NCBI GenBank assembly: GCA_009760855.2
Contig: WPIO01000011.1
Location: forward strand, 866,501 to 930,500
From: Cristatella mucedo
Lineage: Eukaryota > Bryozoa > Phylactolaemata > Cristatellidae
DNA length: 64,000 bases
Direction of reading: 5' to 3'
Shown piece by piece: positions 12,017 to 22,276 of this stretch (its first letter is position 1; every line of letters starts with the position of its first letter). The notes beneath the pieces were generated by a model. The model did no database searches and was not told the origin of the DNA. It saw nothing but the letters and a program-made list of their open reading frames with translations. Position numbers and translations under genes: made by a program.

Positions 12017-12034
12017 ATGTGTGTGTGTGTGCGC

Positions 12035-12068
<34 letters not shown>

Positions 12069-12085
12069 ACGCGCGCGCGTGTGTA
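12017..12085. repeat. (GT)n/(GC)n microsatellite
   Basis: Alternating GT with GCGCGC interruptions. Confidence 0.95.
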
Positions 12086-12139
12086 TGGGTATGCATGGCC
12101 TGTATGAGCTCTTTTTGATGCAGTGGCCCAGTCAGTCAC

Positions 12140-12245
12140 CTTTGAACCGAATAGAGCGATTATATAGCGATACCGACAGCCGGCTCACTCGCCTGTTCGG
12201 CGTGCCTCTGTAGACGACGTTTTCAATAAAACTCTGGCTCTGTCG
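12140..12245 (+). promoter_or_regulatory. LTR-like promoter/poly(A) module
   Basis: A TATATAG box-like motif near 12160 is followed about 65 bp later by CAATAAAACTCTGGCTCTG. This TATA-to-poly(A) spacing is typical of LTRs, but I see no paired copy or internal retroviral-type gene next to it. Confidence 0.25.
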
Positions 12246-13589
12246 AAGGTTCCTGCTGCAGAAGAGACAACGCAAAAGCTTGTGGGCTCTATGCGTGGCC
12301 ACAAGAAAGAGGTGATGAGGAATTGCTAGGAGATGACTAAACGCATGTATTCCAACAGCATAATTGCTTGCTTTTGGCCAGCCAATAGGTCAAATAGAAC
12401 TGGACGAGAAGCCCTGCCGACATAGTTCAAAAAGATTATTGCAAACACGACGCAGAGCAGTTTCTGCAGAATGGTCAGCTCTAAATTTCGACTGTACATT
12501 GCCTGCATGCTCTGATGAGCTACTGTAAGCCCTTCCGATGTTGTGACACCGTTCGCACAAGTGTCTCGGGTAAGAATGTCGGAGAGGGAACTGGACGAAA
12601 GTTACTTAGGTTCTCATGATCTGCAGTCGGCTTTGGAACTGGTGGCCCTGAAAAAAAATAGTAGTTTTCAAAGGAAGGACCGGGAAGTCCACACCAGCAA
12701 ACGGGGACGAATTACCACTAACGTTCATGGTGCGAAGCAAAGGGTCTGCGAACCTCGTAAGGAGAACGGCTAGGTCTTCGTCTCGAGGGCTAGCGGCTTT
12801 TTAAGCGTGAGATGCAACATTAGTCCGACGATTTCGAAGGAAACAGGCATTAAAGATGAGAGCAAAAAAGAGCTTGGCGACATGACTACTTGCTGTCCGA
12901 CCGGGATGAAACCAATTAGAGCGTGAGCAGCCCTTACTGTGCTCTCACTTAAGTACTAAGAATTTAGACCTATTGGAGCGGTAAGTCCTTAGTGCGCTCT
13001 GCCTTACCTACTAGGAACGTCGAGAATTGCTTTTCCTGGTGGTCATTTGGATCGCTTCGCATTATGCTTGCGTGCGAATGGTTACGGAGATTATCTCTGG
13101 TGGAGATTTCCTCTATCGAATTGCTAACGTGTGATTCAACCGTTTCTCTACAAATTAAGCTACTTATTCTTGACTCGAATGGATTGATGTGATCCAGCTT
13201 ATCTAAAAACATTGTGGTATCGCAGAGGCACAATGTAAAAATATGTTATAATCGATCATCGACCGTCTCCTTAAATACTCCTAGGTCAGAACTTACCTGG
13301 TTAGTGATCCATGTGCATGCGATCTTAGATCTCTAGCTTTTTTCGGGCGGCAGGCATCGATAAGATCAGAGAGTCTATCCACAAAAGTTACGATTTTCAC
13401 TGCCCCCTGAGTAGCATTCCCACTGGATTAATCCTCCTTAACTTCCTGCAGTATCTCAATATCCACCTTTAAAACCAGCCTCTAGTGACGTCATCTCGAA
13501 GTGCATCTCGTAAGTCTAAAGAGAGTGCAAACCTGCGAGACCCCATACCCACCGTTCTGCTCGATGTCATCATTATTATTCTTATTATG
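12246..13589. other. Spacer with no recognised gene
   Basis: Short open frames only, with no domain, tRNA or repeat that I recognise. Confidence 0.4.
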
Positions 13590-14054
13590 TAGAGCCTCGC
13601 TGCTTCATTTGCTTGATCTTTCGGCAGAGTTTGGTGCCTACCATTTATTACTAAGTCCTTCTCGAGGGCATCTCATGTTGCCTGGCTATCACTGGCACTG
13701 CAGTGCAATAACAATAATAATAATAATAATACATTCGATAAAACGCCCTCGGAGAACTCAGTCTCTTTCTACGCGCTTTACAATTAGTGCAAAGGAAGCA
13801 CTATTGAATGGTTAGTGGTAGCACGCTCAACTAACAACCAGAATAACATGATTAGGGGGCGACATATACAGGTCAGCATGCAAGTGTGGTTAGTGGCAGC
13901 AAGCAACAGTGTCAGCAAGCATAGGCAGGTAAAGGACAACTCACAGGGATCCACAATGTTTTAGGTCCTATACAATGTAAAGTGCCTATAGAGAGATTGA
14001 GTTCTCTGATGGCGCTATACAGATGTAATATTATTTGTAGTAGTAGTAGTATTT
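13590..14054. mobile_element. Three abutting LINE family A scraps
   Basis: 13590-13705 (+) encodes LLHLLDLSAEFGAYHLLLSP, a degraded RT motif A. 13706-13965 is a minus-strand 3' UTR starting with (AAT)n at 13708-13730. 13970-14054 (+) is a tail with AAGTGCCTATAGAGAGATTG and (TAG)n. They look like nested or rearranged insertions. Confidence 0.7.
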
Positions 14055-14158
14055 CCATGTCTTAGCGATGAGCAACCGCCTTCCCTAATGTAACACCACG
14101 GCTCACCAACACTAGGTCGTCGGTGAGAGCGAAGACGTCGAGGTTCGAGGCGTCCATT

Positions 14159-14489
14159 GTTGGCTGAATCCGCTTCACAGCCATTGTGCCGGAGGATTTA
14201 ACCTTGACCTGCAGTGCATTATTAACTGAGTCAAGAGACCGGCTATTCTTGGAGCTGCAGACTACAGCTGATTGGCTGTACCTAGGCGAATAGACCCCTG
14301 TTAAGGCCACCTCAGCCAATAGCATTCATTCCCTGCTACTATATATTGGACCCATTTGTTACTTGTTCTTTGTCCGTGTTTCCGTACTTGGATACGGTCC
14401 ACGTTATGTTTGTTGGCTGCGGTAATAAACTACCGTAATTTTCTCGACCATTGACTGGTAAATAGCTTCACGACAGCACTGCGTCTCAC
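14159..14489 (+). repeat. Ty1/copia 5' LTR (left edge uncertain)
   Basis: CTACTATATATTGG (TATA box, about 14336) is followed by GTAATAAACTACC (poly(A) signal, about 14422). The block ends CTCACA immediately before the primer-binding site. TGTTGGCTGAATCC at about 14159 or TGTTAAGGCC at about 14299 could be the 5' end. No second LTR was found after 20343, so the edge is inferred. Confidence 0.5.
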
Positions 14490-14491
14490 AG

Positions 14492-14506
14492 GTTATGGGC
14501 CCAGCG
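14492..14506 (+). promoter_or_regulatory. Copia primer-binding site (internal tRNA-iMet)
   Basis: GGTTATGGGCCCAGC directly follows the LTR end. As I recall, this matches the primer site of Drosophila copia, where an internal piece of initiator-Met tRNA primes minus-strand synthesis. The gag ATG (14495) lies inside it. Confidence 0.75.
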
Positions 14507-16660
14507 TTCACTGGTGTCGTTGGTCTGGAGAAGTTTACGGGTGAAAACTGGCAGCTGTGGAGTACTCGAGCGAAATTCTACTTCATCGCAAATGACCTGT
14601 GGGGTGTCGTAAATGGCGACGAGAGACGGCCCATGGAAGTCACATCTCTTACCGGTAAGAGCTGCAAGAGAGAGGAAGAAGATTATGTTAAGGCACAGCG
14701 AGAATTTGACTGGCGCACGGCGAAGGCTTTGTCTGTGCTCGTCATGGCGGTCTCGGATTCAGAGCTCATGAGTTCCAGTATTGGAACTATGGCAACGGCT
14801 TCGGAGGCGCGGCGGAAGCTGGATGCCATATACACTTCCAGAACGCTGATGAGTAGGCTACTCCTACATCAGAAGCTGGCATCTATCCGCATGGCAGAAG
14901 GTGAAGATGTACAAAATTATGCAAGCGAGGTTAAATCGATTGCAGATTTGCTTCAAGCCGCAGGAGACACTATTCCGGAGGAACAGATTGTCCTACGCGT
15001 GCTTAATGGGCTACCGGAGTCTTGGCAGCCACTTATAATGGCCCTTGAAGCAAGGGGCATGCACGACTTAATGCTTGAATTTGTCCAGAGCAGTCTGATG
15101 CATGAACGTCTGAGGCGGCAAAATCGGCCATCCCTTGACGAGAGCATGAGAGGGCTGGCTCTTGTCGCTTCGAATGAAACTTGGAAAGCCAGCAAAGCCG
15201 CTTCGCCTACCACTCACGGCAAGAGCAAGCTTTCAAGTTTTGTGGTAAGTGCCACTATTGCTTAGTGGTGGGCCACAAGGCTTCACAGTTTTACAAGAGG
15301 AAACGAGACGAAAATGCCAAATCGGAGGCCAATACAGCAGCTACGGACTCCTTCGTTTTCACTGCCGACTCGACTACCTGCCAGCTTCCATCACAGCTGG
15401 AATGGCTAATAGACTCTGGAGCAACGCAGCATATGTGCAACGAGCCCGAAATCTTTACGTACTGCGAGAAAATTGCTCGCAGTGTCGTGGTTGGTGACGG
15501 TGAAGTACTTGAAGCGATCGGCATGGGTGCGGTGCGAATTCAGCTGCATGTAGGTACTGTATGGCGGGAAGCCGAACTTCGAGATGTTTTGCTCGTCCCA
15601 AACTCGCCAAGAATCTTTTTTCTTTGAGCCAATGCGTCCTAATAGGCTATAAGGTCGAGTTTGAGGGTGATCATGTGTCTTTCACCAGCCCTGGGTCAAC
15701 GGACGTGGCTGCTGCAGGCGTAAGACAAGGGAGACTTTTCTACATGCTAGGTACCTCTATGAGACAGCAAACTGTATCGACTGCTCACGCATGCAAATCA
15801 GATGAATCTTTTCAGCTTTGGCACCAGCGGTACGGCCATATCTCAGGTGGGAGCCTGGATATGCTGAAAACCAATGGCATGGCTGCTGGACTAGACTTCG
15901 AGCCTAACCACACGGACCACAACTTCTGCCAAGCCTGCGCGGAAGGAAAGCAGCATGCCAACCCCATCCCAAAGGAGTACAGGGCTGCAGCTGAAAATTT
16001 TTGCGGTCAACCTATTAGGAAGCTTCGTTCGGACAATGGCGTGCCAGGGGAGGATACTGTGTATCACCTCGAACGAGCAGCTCCGATTGGGTCTGTGCAA
16101 CAAGCCCAAGCTTCGACTGACAATGCATCTACGGCTCAACCTACGCTGCAACACGCTCCCGCCGAGTTAGATGATGCACCTCTTCGACGGTCAACTCGTG
16201 CTACACGGCCTGCCAGACTGTATGACAATGAATACGGGTCAGTGGCTGAGGCGCTGATCGCTTGCAGCTAGGAGCCCACGACCCTGCACGATGCACTGAG
16301 CACCACAGAAGCACATCTGTGGACGGCTGCTATTGATGACGAACTTGCTTCACTACGTGAGAATGATGTCTATGAAGTCACCCAACTACCTGAGGGCAGG
16401 CAAGCTATAGGATGCAAATTTGTCTTCAAATTGAAGCGAAACGCAGACGGGTCAGTAAATTGTCATAAAGCTCGTTTGGTTGCTAAGGGCTTTATTTCAC
16501 TTGAGGCTGACAATAGCCTCTACAGGCGCGATGAATGTGGTGACATTGCATTTATTGCTGTTTACGTTGATGACCTAGTCCCCTGTGGTACTGCAATAGG
16601 TCTGTCCTTTGTCATGCAGCGACTCTGTGAGGCGTTTGCTGTGAAGGATGTATCTATGTA
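14495..16660 (+). pseudogene. Ty1/copia gag-pol, 5' portion, broken
   Basis: The gag starts MGPAFTGVVGLEKFTGENWQ and is open to 15265. A frameshift leads to a zinc knuckle, CHYCLVVGHKASQF, in which the last Cys is Phe. The protease motif LIDSGATQH follows. A second frameshift near 15600 leads to the pre-integrase HH-CC finger (HQRYGH...CQAC). The integrase core is almost wholly deleted: LRSDNG is soon followed by the RRSTRATRPARLYD linker. After a stop at 16269 the reverse transcriptase begins (LWTAAIDDELASL, GCKFVFKLKR, KARLVAKGF), loses its middle, then keeps AVYVDDLV with the catalytic Asp pair. It stops at KDVSM where a LINE is inserted. It is a non-autonomous remnant. Confidence 0.9.
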
Positions 16661-19600
16661 ATATAATGTATCTCCGTCAGTAACTCCACAAAGTCATAAA
16701 GACCATGTGGGTGTTACGCAGGAGAGTTTTGTATAGCGCACTCGCAGCCTAAGCGGCTTTCGGTACGCATTCGGTAGCCAACAGACTTCGTCTCACGCAA
16801 CAAAGAGAAAGTGGGAAGCATAGCAGAGTTAGAAGAGCAGTTGAGGTAGTGAGTAGCATAGAAGTAGCAGTTCAGGACCGCTGAAAAGGATGTGCGATAG
16901 TCGGCAATAGGAGAGTAGTTGTCGTTGCGTAAGAATTGTGGAAGCGAGTTCCACAGTCTAGGACCTGCAGAGCTAAAGCTTCAGTCGCCAACTGTCTTTA
17001 AGCGGAGGAATGGGACAGCTAATTTATTGTCCACACAGAATCTGAGGGCGCGAACAGGCTGAAACTGATGCAGCAGTTCAGCTAGGTACGAAGGAGCCAA
17101 GCCGTGGCGGGCCTTGTGGGTCAGCGTAAGAACTTTGCTCTGTATCCTTTGCTCAACTGGCAACCATCCTAGCTCTTTCAGCAAAGGTGACACGTGCTCA
17201 AACCACTGGGACTTGAAGACCAGCCTTGCAGCCATATTCATAGTCCGCTGTAGTGGCATAATAGCTTTCTTTGGTAGCCCAGCCAAAAGGGAATTACAAT
17301 AATCAAGCCGACACAGAACTAAAGAGCTAGTTAAATTTTTTACAAGCCACTGTGGGAGACCGCTCCTAATCTTGGATAGGGATCGGATGTGATGGCTAGC
17401 TGTAGAGGCAGTCTTCTGAATGAAGCTTTTGAAATTGAGGCAGCTGTCGAAGACGATTCCTAGATTTCGAGCACGTGGTGAAGGTCGCACAATAGCATCA
17501 CCTATTAGAACAGCAAAGCATTTTAATCCAGCCACACGCTTAGGGTGTCCTATGAGCAGCAGTTCGGTTTTATCGTCATTTAATTTCAGGAAGTTTTCCG
17601 ACATCCAGGATCGAATATCGGCAAGGCAAGCATTCAGTTTCTCAGTTGCTGCAGCAGATTCCGACGGTTTAAATGACAAATACAACTGAGTATCGTCAGC
17701 ATAGAAGTGATATCCTATTCCATGGGCCTTAATCGCTTTTCCCAGAGGTTGCGTGTATATGGAGAACAGCAAGGGACCAAGTACAGACACTTGAGGGACT
17801 CCACAGGTGACCCTTCTCATGTCTGAGACCTGACCCCCACACGACACGAATTGAACACGATCAGACAAGTATGATTTAAACCACGCCAGTGCTTCGTCTG
17901 CCTGACCGATCGTTGTTCTCAATCTTTCAAGCAGAACTTCGGGATCAATGGTGTCAAAGGCAGCAGACAGATCTAGCAGAGCTAAGGCAGTGACATTCCC
18001 GTCGTCGTTGCCACGTAGAATGTCATTGTTAACACGGAGGAGAGCAGTTTCAGTGGAGTGCTGCCTCTTGAAACCTGATTGAAATGTTTCTGACATTCCA
18101 TTATTTTCAATATGTTCAACTAGCTGCTTAGCAACAATTTTTTCAAGAATCTTTGATAAGAACGGAAGAAGGGAAACTGGACGATAGTTTGCTAGGACCT
18201 CTGTGTCTAATCCAGGCTTTTTAAGAATAGGTCTAATGATTGCCGATTTGAAAGACTTGGGGACGACCCCTTTTCCCAAAGAAGCATTAAAAATTTTCGT
18301 TATGACAGGGCTAAGTTGGCCTGCAAGTGAAAACCACAGAGATGAAGGTATAGGGTCTTCAGGAGACGAGCTCTTTTTGCTAGACCTTATTAAGGCAGCC
18401 ACATCACTGGCAGAAACTTGGGAGAACTTCTTAAGAAAGGTCACAGGTTGAGGAACGGCAATTGCTTTGGTCGGAGGGGGCTTAATGGAGGCACGAATGT
18501 GCACAATTTTTTCAGTAAAGAAGGCTGAAAACTTTTCGGCTGAGCCCTTAATATCTGGGGAGTCTGACCTGGCAGCATTGGCCAGTAAATGGTTTACTGT
18601 CTTATAAATCTGTTTAGTGTCCGACTCGCAGGAATTCAGTTTTCTAATGAAAAAAAAGAAGCCCTGGCTTTTTTAAGCTTTCGGGTGTAAACTCAAAGGA
18701 AGTCTTTAAAATTGACTAGATCTGCCTCAGACCCGATTTCTTAAAACGACGTTCCAGCCTGCGCTTAACACGGCACATCTTAAGGAGTTTTTTGTAAATT
18801 GAAAGGAATCTCGGCGACTTTGAACACGGATAAAGCAAACGGGAGCATGCTTGTCAAGAGCACTCCCGAGTGTCATTTTCATCGCATCAGTGACGGTATC
18901 GAGGCTGCCGGTCGAGTCTGGATGCAGATCAAGATGGCCTGCATCACAAACAGATTTCAAAAACTTGTCCAAGTCAATGCTTTGTAAGTTACGTCATTTG
19001 GAAAATTCGACATTACCCTGCACGTACGAGGGAGCAGGAACAGTAAACGAGACCGAGCAATGATCTGAGAGGGTCAGTGGGCACACCACAAAGTCAGTGG
19101 GGAGGACATCCTTAGTGATCACGAGATCTAGAATGTGGCCACCGACGTGGGTGTTATGATTAATGTGTTTTGCCAAACCAAGATTCTCCAGACAGTCAAG
19201 AAATGAGCGGACCTGGCTGTTGCTAGGGTTGTCAACGTGAATATTGAAGTCTCCTACAATCAGTAGCGGCCTGTCACACACAAATATTTTAGCGAGGAAC
19301 TCTGAAAACTCCTCTATAAACAAGTTTTAGACAGCCAGAAGGAGGCCGGTATATCACAACGGCGAGAGGCATTGTCTTTGATGAAGACCTGATAGCAACC
19401 GATTCAAACGATGACCCATGCGAGAAACTGCACATTTTATAGCCAAACGATTCGCGAACAACAATTGCAACCCCGCCCCCAACCTTGTCAGAATGCATGG
19501 ACTGATAGAATGAGAACCCGGGTGGGGTGGTCTCGGAAATACAGCTACTGGAACAAGGCATCATCCAGGTTTCGGTAAGCAGAAATGCATCTAGCTTCTC

Positions 19601-19668
19601 CTGGACCACCTGATCGCGGATAAGTAACCCCTTGGTTTTTAGCGAGCGGATCTAGGAGAAGCTCAATG
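16661..19668 (-). mobile_element. LINE family B, near-complete ORF2, inserted in copia
   Basis: On the minus strand it starts at IRSLKTKGLL. The AP-type endonuclease follows: LTETWM, GGGVAIVV, VVIYRPPS, LIVGDFNIHVD, GHILDLVIT, SDHCSVSF, with frameshifts near 19300 and 18980. A 507-codon open frame (18504-16981) holds the [75 protein letters not shown] (catalytic YADD), [13 protein letters not shown], then the C-terminal GWLPVEQRI region. The 3' UTR is 16980-16661. It lacks ORF1, so it is 5'-truncated. It is the best copy of family B, of CR1/L2 type by these motifs. Confidence 0.93.
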
Positions 19669-20343
19669 GATACTTGGCATCCAGATAACCAGAGACAAAG
19701 GCTGCAAAATTATAACTCTCAATCAGACTCGCTACATTATGGATATACTGCAACGCTACGGTATGGATACACGTAAGTCGGTATCTACACCTGCCGATGT
19801 TGGCATCAAGCTTGCAAAAGCTATGATGCAACTGGCAAAGAGCATGCCGACTATATGCAACGAGTCCCCTACCGAAGCGCAGTTGGGAGCTTAATGCATC
19901 TGATGGTTGCTACGCGTCCAGATATTGCAGCTGCTGTAGGACTTGTCAGTCGTTACTCAAGCCAGCCGTGCTCAGAGCACTGGACGGCTGTAAAGAGAAT
20001 CCTGCGTTACCTTCAAGGGACTGCCAACTTGTGCCTCAATCTCAGTGCTGACCCTGAAGCACGGTTAAGAGGCTATTGTGATGCTGACTGGGCAAATGAT
20101 CCGGACACGAGATGCTCTGTTATTGGCTATGTATTCCGCATTGGTCGAGGCAGTATTACCTGGTCGTCTAAGAGACAATCTACCGTTGCCTTATCAACAA
20201 CAAAGGCTGAATATATGACGCTGAGTCGTGCGGTTCGTGAAGCCCTCTGGCTTCGACAACTCCTTAAGGAGTTAGGTTTCGAACAAACGAAGCCTACTAC
20301 CATATGCAGTTGTAGCGCCCTGCTGGCCTTGGCTGAATTTTAG
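19669..20343 (+). pseudogene. Ty1/copia pol, 3' portion (RT end and RNase H)
   Basis: The copia frame resumes with LGIQITRD (one base missing in it), then RYIMDILQRYGMDT and STPADVGIKL, the end of the RT. The open frame 19855-20343 reads VPYRSAVGSLMHLMVATRPD, LRYLQGTANL, YCDADWAND (RNase H Asp), SSKRQSTVALSTTKAEYM (RNase H Glu) and EALWLRQLLKEL. The last RNase H block is degraded (SALLALAEF) and ends in a stop. No polypurine tract or 3' LTR follows that I can recognise. Confidence 0.88.
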
Positions 20344-21006
20344 CGCGAACAAGAGCTGTTCGGAGGCGGGCTAGAATTCCTTTGTCGAGGAGCAGTGAGC
20401 CAGAGAAGAGCGTCAGTGCGGTTAGAGAGCAGGGGCTTAAGAGCAAGCCAGGAAGCTTTCTGACCAGCGGTGGCAATTCGGCCTTTAGAATTAATCCGAT
20501 ACCCGCGGGAGCTGCTGATTGATGTTGGCTGGCCTGTCAACCTGCGCCATCACTCTGTCCAAAAAGAATCGTCTGGAACCCATTCGCCATTCAAGCTGGA
20601 CAGAGGTGTCCTTCCAGTGGCCTAGTGCCGGTACTAATTCCTTATCGTAGTGGGCCAAGGTGTCGGGCCCAATACCACTAAGCCCTTGCCCCATTGTCTC
20701 AGCTAAGTATTCAAGAGTCGAGCGACGCTCGCTCTTGATCTTTTTGGTCTCTTGTCCGGCTCCGCGCTTCGACGCCGTCGGACTCGTTTCTCTGAAAGCG
20801 ATAGAGGAAGGCGGGCTGTTCGCCGGCGATTGATGGAACAGGACGAGGCAGCGCTAGGAGGATTCGGTGGACTCCACCGAATAAGGTCGTATCGCGCCCG
20901 TGCTGGCATTTAGTGTTCCTTTTGTGTTTTGTGTGTGCGCGCTAGCACGTGGTCTCGGCATAGGGATTTGCCGGTGCGAGCTAGGCGTAGTTGACGCGTG
21001 TGGAGG
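20344..21006. other. GC-rich unassigned stretch with hairpins
   Basis: It holds a perfect 9-bp inverted repeat with a 3-nt loop at 20862-20882 (ATTCGGTGG ACT CCACCGAAT) and a smaller one at about 20717-20732 (CGAGCG A CGCTCG). Minus-strand frames at 20694-20491 show no known domain. It may be the flank of another element. Confidence 0.4.
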
Positions 21007-21500
21007 CCTAGTTCTCCGGTTAGGGTTTAGGCTCCAGTTTGAGCTCCGTCTATGGGTATGTATTTGGGTCGTCCCCAGTATAGATGTAAGTAGCGTAAGT
21101 GTGTGGAGACGTGTTTTCTCCGCAAGAGTGCTTGAGGTGGCGTGTGTGGAGTATTCCTGCCACACTGGTGGAAACCGAGATCTAGTTCTCCGGTTAGGGT
21201 TTAGGCTCTGGTTCGGGCTTCGTCTATTTGGGTCGTTTCCCATTGTACACGTACGCAGCCCCAGCGTGGAGAAGTATTCCTTCCGCAAGAATGCTTGAGT
21301 TGGCGTGTGTGGAGTATTCCTGCGGCACTGGTGGAAACCGAGTTCTAGTTCACCGGTAAGGGTTTAGGCTCCGGTTCGCGCTTCAGTGTGGAGAAGTATT
21401 CCCTCCGCAAGATTGCTTAAGTTGGCGTGTGTGGGGTATTTCTTTCGCACAGGTGGAAACAGAGTCCTAGTTCTCCGGTTAGGGTTTAGGCTCCGGTTCG
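21007..21500 (+). repeat. Degenerate tandem repeat with TTAGGG-like core
   Basis: Four units start CTAGTTCTCCGGTTAGGG at about 21008, 21182, 21345 and 21466 (spacing about 174, 163 and 121). Each has GGTTAGGGTTTAGGCT or a one-base variant. Between the cores lie GTGGAGAAGTATTCC, CCGCAAGA and TTGGCGTGTGTGG. Unit length varies by internal deletion. Confidence 0.8.
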
Positions 21501-22084
21501 CGCTCAGTCGCGTTGTCCGCGACATTGGACGAAATAGAGCGTGTATGACAAGACGATGGAGACGCATCGGCTAAGAATCCGCCTAGCAGTGGTTCTTCAG
21601 CCTCAGAGAAGTCCGCATTTAAAAAGAAAGCTTCAAAGAGGCCGACCTTGTAATAAACAATAATGAACCGTCGCTCAACCAATCAGATCGATCAGGCGAC
21701 TCGGTCCGACAGGTGCTGCAGGCAGTAGAAGCAGACTGTCTTCATCGGTCACTAGCCTTTACCCCAGGCCGACGCTGGGTCGTCTTTTCGCCTAGCTGGT
21801 ATCCATGCATGTCATGACCAATTGCTTTTCAGGTATCAAAGCTTACCGAAAGGTGTAAGCTACTGTCATTCGAACGCTCTGCTTTAATCAGTAGCGAGCT
21901 ACAATTCTTCATAAATGTCTTGCGTGGAGCTCAGGGCTAAATGTCCTGCACTCCGACGACTGCAAATGGTTCGCAGCGTATTGTCCTTGTGCGATTGCTT
22001 AGACAGCTATCTCTCAGCCCTTGCTCAGAGGACAGCCTCTAACTTGTGATCAAAACACTGGCTCCTGGCAAGCAGGTGCTACTC

Positions 22085-22276
22085 TTGTAGGCACACTTGC
22101 ATGCTGACCCTGCGCATATCACCCCTAACCATGTTATTCATTGTGTTTGCTTTTCAAACATGATTTTACTTACCATTCAATTGCATTTCTTTTTGCAGCA
22201 AATGTAAAGCGCCTAGAAAGAGATTAAGTTCTCTGAGGGCGCTTTATCACGTGTATTATTATTATTATTATTATCG
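22085..22276 (+). mobile_element. LINE family A, 3' UTR
   Basis: It carries AAAGCGCCTAGAAAGAGATT, CTCTGAGGGCGCTTTATCA and (TTA)n at 22255-22274. UTR only; close to consensus. Confidence 0.85.

Noticed and set aside
21015-21500. Interstitial telomere tract
   Set aside because: TTAGGG-like boxes occur once per long unit and not in tandem.
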